Shown here: positions 45,201-64,000 of the stretch, one piece after another
Position numbering within the stretch: the first letter of the stretch is position 1
Layout of the letters: each line of letters opens with the position of its first letter
Assembly (NCBI RefSeq): GCF_032118995.1
Contig: NC_092661.1
Location: 684,501 to 748,500, forward strand
DNA from: Asterias amurensis
Taxonomy: Eukaryota > Echinodermata > Asteroidea > Forcipulatida > Asteriidae
DNA: 64,000 bases
Direction: 5' to 3'
The notes under the pieces: generated by a model
Told to the model about the DNA's origin: nothing
Seen by the model: the letters and a program-made list of their open reading frames with translations, nothing else
Databases searched by the model: none
Translations under genes and position numbers: made by a program

Positions 45201-46391
45201 TGGTAGGTAGCCCGTCAATACATGGACTGGTCCCCTGTCCACATACCCGCAAGGATAAGTACGGGTACTTGCTTTATGTATACACAATGTACGTCGAATT
45301 TAACTGTGAATCTCCAGAACCTTGAAAGCCATGCGAAATGATGTGAGGTCAAAGGTGGTTATGTACATGGGCTCAATAGCAGATCTCTGCCGTAAAGCCT
45401 CAAAGTGTGACGTCAAATGTTCAGGGTGAAATATTGTAGCGGAGGCGCCATTTTGCAAAAGGGGACACCTCTTGCCAAATTTCAATTTTCATAAAAAAAA
45501 AAACACGTTTTCATAGAGCCCTTTTTCATAAGATATTGCGACGCGATTATACCAAAACAAGGACTTCATAGTATGTAAAACTTTACTGTAGACTTCTAAT
45601 CCAAACTCCAAATTAAATTTCAAATGAGGGGACCCGGTGAGCACGAGTGACTGTTTATAATAGGGTAGGCTATACGTGCAATTACAATTAGTCTTTACTA
45701 TTATTATGTATACTATTAGCCATGCTAGAAGGAAACACACCAGCTGCAGACAAGTGTTGTGATGGTAAACAGTGTGGAGAGAACGAGGTTCTAGACGAAC
45801 AAGCTTGTACCTGTGTGAAGTATCTGGAACAAGGCGGCAATGCAGGTAAAACTTGAATAATGTACAACCACTTTTGATGAACTCCTAATGGCTACACGCC
45901 ACGCCACCACAAGCCAAAACAAAAAAGACCACATGTTCCCTCATTTTGTCGACCGAGGTGCAATTTACAGTTGCAATGGTAATGGTCACAATATGTGTAC
46001 AATTTGTTGGGGGAAACAGGGTAGCATGTCACAGTAAAGATTAAATTGTCCGCACATAAAAAGCAGCACTACGGTTGAATTTCAAAAGTTTTAGAACACA
46101 AGTCACTTTGTATCAACAGAGCTAAAGAAAACTTTGCTGCTAATCAAGGCATTATTATTATTTCGAATGACAGTAGAAGGTACTAAGTGGTGAAAGGATT
46201 AAAAACCAGGACTATCAATCACAAAAAACGCATAAAATTCCACTTGATGTTTGTTTAATGTTCAGTTGTGTTTTCTTATCCCCACCCCCCTCTTTTCCAT
46301 TTTGCCAGCTTCACCTGTCGTCACAGCCAACTTGATTAATAGTCTCATGGTTTTGGTGTCATCCCTCGTGATCACATTCTACTCACGCTGA
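36234..46391 (+). CDS. CAP-superfamily protein with EGF-like and ShKT modules (9 exons)
   Basis: Exons 36234-36521, 39314-39550, 40645-40730, 43018-43106, 43932-43967, 44489-44581, 45098-45202, 45729-45845 and 46309-46391 join in frame to 377 residues. Residues 1-25 are a signal peptide. The CAP domain (about 70-225) has CQFEHG, AQNIW, AVEAWYEE, CGHYRV+MVF and VCNYGP; of the usual His/Glu tetrad, the Glu of GENL is Gln here. Then come a cysteine-rich hinge (GPPCARCSSGQGWCDDKLC), an EGF-like module (exon 6, QCDCKAGWGGTDC), a six-cysteine ShKT module (exon 7, ending CPAKCELC), another cysteine-rich exon and a hydrophobic C-terminus (LINSLMVLVSSLVITF) suggesting a GPI or membrane anchor. Exons 6-8 are all phase 1-1, the mark of module shuffling. 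CAP proteins act outside the cell; the exact role is unknown. Exon 8 could also start 9 bp earlier at 45720, in the same frame. Confidence 0.88.
37151..37667. repeat. Foldback MITE family A, copy interrupted by another element
   Basis: TTTAAAGGCACGTGACACTA through GTTGCCCAGTGCCTTTAA. It is split at 37437/37591 by a 153-bp foldback element. The host flanks GCTGTTATT and ATAGTATGCATATG rejoin to the family consensus. Confidence 0.85.
37438..37590. mobile_element. Nested 153-bp foldback element, GGGTGCGTTCGTTTAGCT ends
   Basis: Outer arms GGGTGCGTTCGTTTAGCT and AGCTAAACGAACGCACCC are perfect complements. Inner parts (CCTGGGTCGACCCCG / CGGGGTAGACCCAGG; CCAGGACGAACGTG / CACGTTCGTCCTGG) also pair, so nearly the whole element is one hairpin. 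It has no coding capacity and is younger than the family A copy it sits in. The superfamily is not assigned. Confidence 0.85.
38320..38600. repeat. Low-complexity TTTA and TTCAA microsatellites
   Basis: ATTTATTTATTTATTTTTTC near 38333 and (TTCAA)n near 38568-38592 flank AT-rich intron DNA. Confidence 0.7.
38604..38925 (+). repeat. Dispersed repeat with TATTTATAACGCGCCTTT head
   Basis: AATAATAATAACCGTATTTA leads into a GC-richer body with ACGTCCCATCCGAAGGACG and GTGTCACGGCTGGGGAT, typical of widely dispersed marine-animal repeats. A related head, TTTATATAGTGCTTC, occurs near 52155. The frames inside are not genes. Confidence 0.5.
39085..39185 (+). pseudogene. Decayed duplicate of CAP-gene exon 2 start
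   Basis: TATTTCCATTTATTTGTTCT, TTCGAAGGGTTGGAATCTAG, AACTCGCTAACCTATAG and CGAAGGGCTGGGCCGAGGGG match the true acceptor and first 65 bp of exon 2 (39281-39363). The copy carries an in-frame TAG and loses similarity after GTGTCAAATCGAAC, so splicing to it would truncate the protein. The period is about 195 bp. Confidence 0.8.
39632..39735 (+). repeat. Dispersed repeat with hammerhead-like core (copy 4)
   Basis: CTGATGA (39635-39641) is followed by GATCAG, loop AGCATA, CTGATC and GAAACGTC: the CUGAUGA, helix II and GAAA order of hammerhead ribozymes, with one unpaired A before helix II. Part of the motif is then repeated (CGTCAG AGCATA CTGATG AAAAC). Closing helices I and III are not convincing. 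Confidence 0.5.
40370..40523. repeat. Foldback MITE family A, half copy
   Basis: AAAGGGAAGGTACACGTTTG and TTGTCAAAGACCAGTG through GAGAAAATGATGAAAG. Only one arm is present. Confidence 0.7.
40877..41245. repeat. Foldback MITE family A, copy
   Basis: AGAGGCAGTGGACACTATTA through TAGTGTCCAGTGTCTTTAAA. Centre GAGACCTCAAGTTTAGAAC / TTGAGGTCTCGAAATC. It lies in the intron after exon 3 of the CAP gene. Confidence 0.85.
41246..41380. repeat. Foldback MITE family A, left-half fragment abutting the previous copy
   Basis: GGCAAGGCACACTATTGGTA and CAACAGATGCACAATAAATA. It starts exactly where the preceding copy ends, so two copies share one junction. Confidence 0.65.
41613..42011. repeat. Foldback MITE family A, copy
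   Basis: TTAAAGGCAGTGGACACTAT through CCGTGTCCAGTGCCTTTAA, with the CTTCAGGCATGAAG-type centre. Confidence 0.85.
42012..42180. repeat. Extra right arm of family A in tandem
   Basis: CATCTGAAAGCACACAAATT, ACTTCGATGACCAATTGAGT and ACTGTCCAGTGCATTTAA follow the previous copy directly. This gives a second right arm without its left arm. Confidence 0.7.
42733..42788 (+). repeat. Short dispersed repeat shared with 35178-35243
   Basis: TACCGTCCCCGTTGATACAC, CGCTTAACAATATTACCGAC and TTGATTTCGAGAC. Confidence 0.55.
43331..43622. repeat. Foldback repeat family C (TTAGGACGAGT motifs)
   Basis: Arms built of TAAGTTAGGACGAGTTACTC and CTAGGACAAGTCCTTAACTC with the ends GATTTCACAAAACTC / TAACTCGTTATGAAAT. 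An internal CTAACTCTTTGTGAATTCCA suggests two joined copies. A shorter copy lies at 50790-50940. Confidence 0.75.
43625..43875 (+). repeat. tRNA-derived SINE-like fragment
   Basis: Carries GTGGGTTCGAGTCCC (B box) at about 43647 and a GC-rich body, ending near GGCATAAATG. It lies 60 bp before exon 5 of the CAP gene. Confidence 0.45.
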
Positions 46392-46787
46392 TTGGCTGAC
46401 ACCTCGCCAAGCAGAGGTGCTGATTGGCCGACACCTCGACCAGCAGCGGTATTGTATGCATGCATTTTCAACTGGTTAGGCTAGGTCTACCCTAGCTTCG
46501 TTTTTCTCTCAAGAAAAAGTTCAAAGGAATCCGAAGAATGATCTTTAGGCCTATTTGATTTTGTCCGTGGGGTAAATGAGTGTAACGTCTGCAGTCATGA
46601 ACACAAGACGATTTGTCTTCTTGTTTGTGATCGGACGGGCATGAGTACCCTGCTACCATGTTATTGGCTGAAGTTACGGTTACGCTGATTACTCATTGGC
46701 TAAGCATTATTCTGTCATCTGATTGGCTGAAAAGAGCTACACTCCAGTTGTAAGGCAGATTGGTGAACTGTAAAGGTCGTCTCACAA
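46392..46787. other. CAP gene 3' flank
   Basis: A short duplicated segment GCTGATTGGCYGACACCTCG (46388-46440) follows the stop codon. No gene is seen. Confidence 0.4.
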
Positions 46788-47010
46788 TAGACCCTTCCCA
46801 TGAAATATGTAAATTGCACGTAGCGCGTGCGCACTAACATTTTGGTTGGCAAAAATGAGGGAACATCGCGCTGTTTTGTACACGGCTAATGGGTGCGTGA
46901 CGCAGACACGATTGCGCGTCTGCTTAGCGCACAACTCTATGGCATTTGCCAACCAACAGGGTCTGTACGCATGCGTGAATGTAATTAGCATATTTCATTG
47001 GAAGGGTCCT
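46788..47010. repeat. Foldback MITE family E
   Basis: Left arm AGACCCTTCCCATGAAATAT and right arm ATATTTCATTGGAAGGGTCC are complements; inner TTGGTTGGCAAA / TTTGCCAACCAA also pairs. It is about 220 bp, GC-richer than its surroundings, and non-coding. Confidence 0.8.
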
Positions 47011-47699
47011 TTCATTAGCCTTAGCTTTTTCTTAACACTATTTCCGAGCCAAACTTCAAAGACTCTGCCTATACATGTATAGTAAGTATAGTAAGCCTTG
47101 TTTGGCCTACTGGCAATTAAGGTTATATCAGTCACATCATTGACTGCAAAACTGACGACATGTTAACAATGGATTACTGAAATATTTCCATTTTCTCCTT
47201 CTGTCTGTTTTTATTAGCAATCTTTACATTTTGTCATTTATCAATGTGGACTTTTTACAAGTGTTATTGCCCTGTAGTAAAAGCCTTTAGATTAAGCAAT
47301 ATTGTCAGTGTCAGCACCTATGTACGAACATTATTACAGTGATGGCATAGGTATATTCTTGCAGAACTCAACTTGTTAGGCCCTAATGTATCAAAATATA
47401 TCAAAAGGTAAGCTAGTTATAGATGTCACAATATTGCATGAAATTGAGCGTACTTAAATTATTGTTTACTTTATGGGTGGAAGACTTCTGATAAGTTCTT
47501 TTCCTGCGGAAAAAAAATAGAAACGAAAGAGAACTTAGAAGGAAGCGAGTATCGAGAACAAAGGGTAGATGGAAGAAATAAAACGAAAGGAGTATTCAAA
47601 ATGAATAATTTTACGGGATAATTTATTCGAAACAGATACCGAGTGACTGTTGCAAAAACAAACAACGTTCGTCATTGTTTTTTATCAATAGCAAAATTT

Positions 47700-48095
47700 A
47701 AGACATTGTTTAACAATAGTAAAAAGTACTTTTCATAGGCCGCTTTATTTCTGCCCTTCTTTCAAAAAAGGAATTTAATCAAAAAGCCAACCAATAATTA
47801 CAGTACTAAAAAATAGGTTATTCATAAAACATAAACAGTTCAACATGTTATAACAGGCTGTACAATAATTCTTTTATTAAAATGTATTTCATCAGGAAAA
47901 AGTACGTCACATTATGAAAGTACTTTATAGACTAAACTGTTTCTCCATTCTTTCAAAAGGTATTTAATCAAAAGCAAACCAATATTTACAGTACAGTTCT
48001 AATATTCATAAGAACATAAACATTTTAAAATGTTATAACTTTGTTCTGTACAATGTTTTTTGTTACCAATATTTACTTCATCAAGATAAATATTT
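47700..48095. repeat. Two-unit tandem duplication, about 210 bp period
   Basis: TTCTTTCAAAAAAGGAATTT, AATCAAAAAGCCAACCAATA, ATAAACAGTTCAACATGTTA and TTCATCAGGAAAAAG on the left match 47950-48085 in order. It probably lies in the 3' UTR or 3' flank of the PDE10A-type gene (minus strand). Confidence 0.7.
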
Positions 48096-48419
48096 TGATT
48101 GGTTTACAATACATTTATCTAGCCCGTAAGATTTCTTATCGGTTTTAAAAATGGGAATTCCAATTTTATGTAGAATTTATTAAACTTTTAAAACATTAAT
48201 GAATCATATACATACACCAATTCAGTTTGATAAACTTTTGGAAAAGGAATGATTAGAATAAAAGTGAATAGATTAACAACTTTGTGCAATGTGTTTATAC
48301 ATCTTTAATGCGTTAATGAATTAGCTTTGTTTACTCATTTATAAAGCTCTTTTTATCTTTTGCAGCCTTGCATTTATTTTTCTACGATGACTTTCATGAA
48401 GTTTAATGACTCAATTTTT

Positions 48420-48625
48420 GAATGAAGCTCCTTGGGTTAGTTACTTTTGCAGCGAACTTCTCCTCCTTGCTTGTCTCTTTTTAAGGATGAATTTCAAGAT
48501 GTTTCTTTTCAGCTAACTTCTCCATCTTGTTTCTGTTTGTTCAATGATGGATTTCACAAGGTGTCATTTTAGGTAACTTCTCCATCTTCTTTTTACTTCG
48601 TAGTGATGAAGCTCTTGGGGTGCCT
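48420..48625. repeat. Three-unit tandem repeat, about 70 bp period
   Basis: AACTTCTCCTCCTTGCTT, AACTTCTCCATCTTGTTT and AACTTCTCCATCTTCTTT are spaced about 65-70 bp apart, with GATGAATTTCAAG / GATGGATTTCACAAG / GATGAAGCTC between. It ends just beyond the PDE stop codon on the minus strand. Confidence 0.65.
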
Positions 48626-48653
48626 GCTGAGATAGTATCCCTGATGTTTTATT

Positions 48654-63442
<14,789 letters not shown>

Positions 63443-63489
63443 CTGTGTAAGGAAAGACAGAAATTTGGACTCGGACTTTATATAATTAT

Positions 63490-63775
63490 TTGGTTTGCGG
63501 TAACACCATGTGTGTATTTACTTGCTGGGTAAATTACGTTCCTTTGAGAACTTGTCTTGCTTTATATTCTACTATCACAAAGTACATTTTTGGATTTTGT
63601 GAGACTTCTCAGTTTTGAAAAGAACTGTTCTGATTATACCAAGGTTGAAGGTGGAAACCATCTGCTTCCACTTTATGGATGTAGGGGACTTCTCTTTAAA
63701 AAACTTTACTACCGCGGAGTCAGTTCTTAATTAGTCTCTACATTTTGACTAGCTTGTTCTAGTCATCCTCAGGAT
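63490..63775. repeat. Repeat family with GGTTTGCGGTAACACC head (copy 3)
   Basis: GGTTTGCGGTAACACCATGT, TTGCTTTATATTCTACTATC, GAGACTTCTCAGTTTTGAAA, TTACTACCGCGGAGTCAGTT, then GACTAGCTTGTTCTAGTC followed by ATCCTCAGG. On the minus strand the end reads CTGAGGATGACTAG, loop, CTAGTC, AAAATGTAGAG: the same CTGA/stem/AAA layout as the hammerhead-like copies. Confidence 0.7.
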
Positions 63776-63780
63776 GAAAT

Positions 63781-63922
63781 GGGAGACTTTCAGGACGCTT
63801 GGTGGCAGCAGACTTACCATGTTAAATCCATTGTTCTCGGTAATGTGTGCATGCTCAGAACTATGTAAACAATGGAAATTTACCTGGTAAGTCTGCTGCC
63901 ACCTAGTGCTTCAAAGTCTCCC
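63781..63922. repeat. Foldback MITE, 142 bp
   Basis: GGGAGACTTTCAGGACGCTT, GGTGGCAGCAGACTTACC and ATCCATTGTT on the left pair with AACAATGGAA, GGTAAGTCTGCTGCCACC and CAAAGTCTCCC on the right. Nearly the whole length forms one hairpin. Confidence 0.88.
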
Positions 63923-64000
63923 ATAAGGCTTGGACATTGGTTTGAAAAATATTAGAGGCCTATGCTCTTAAAGGGTGTGCACAACATACAGGACCGTCCG

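Overview
This window reads as nuclear DNA of a marine deuterostome invertebrate, most likely an echinoderm and perhaps a sea star. The genes are intron-bearing with canonical GT-AG junctions, the receptor and phosphodiesterase sequences sit close to vertebrate families, and non-coding DNA is crowded with hairpin-forming repeats and tRNA-derived repeats. The species call is inference from style; no marker gene proves it.

Layout, left to right. (1) 974-12861, plus strand: a complete three-exon class C receptor of the metabotropic glutamate type (about 921 residues), with an 8.4-kb second intron full of hairpin repeats. (2) 12862-23414: repeat-rich spacer without a convincing gene. (3) 23415-24482, plus strand: a single-exon class A orphan GPCR of 355 residues with several altered signature residues. 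(4) 24483-29292: spacer holding a homogeneous array of about six 175-bp units. (5) 29293-30333, plus strand: a single-exon beta-1,3-galactosyltransferase-like (GT31) type II Golgi enzyme. (6) 36234-46391, plus strand: a nine-exon gene for a secreted or membrane-anchored CAP-superfamily protein with EGF-like and ShKT modules. (7) 48654-63442, minus strand: fifteen exons of a PDE10A-type cyclic-nucleotide phosphodiesterase, from the end of GAF-A through GAF-B and the catalytic domain to the stop; its 5' part lies beyond the right edge. Genes 6 and 7 are tail to tail, 2.3 kb apart. The five genes share no obvious pathway, as expected for animal DNA; three of them (two receptors and a cyclic-nucleotide phosphodiesterase) are signalling proteins.

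More than twenty full or partial copies of one palindromic element (family A, TTAA-flanked, about 360-390 bp) are scattered throughout, with smaller numbers of at least five other foldback families, tRNA-derived SINE-like sequences, minisatellites and a recurring terminal segment carrying a hammerhead-ribozyme-like core.

The best discovery-grade observation is at 53681-55483: an 1803-bp non-autonomous rolling-circle element of Helitron2/Helentron type (minus orientation) that interrupts one 49-bp unit of a short tandem array. Removing it restores the unit exactly, with no target duplication. Other points of note are decayed duplicates of splice-acceptor/exon starts just upstream of a real exon in two different genes, a glutamate-receptor pocket with conserved amino-acid contacts but altered side-chain contacts, and a large palindrome whose arms each carry a tRNA-like body with a different anticodon. 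All functions are inferred from reading the sequence; no database search was possible.
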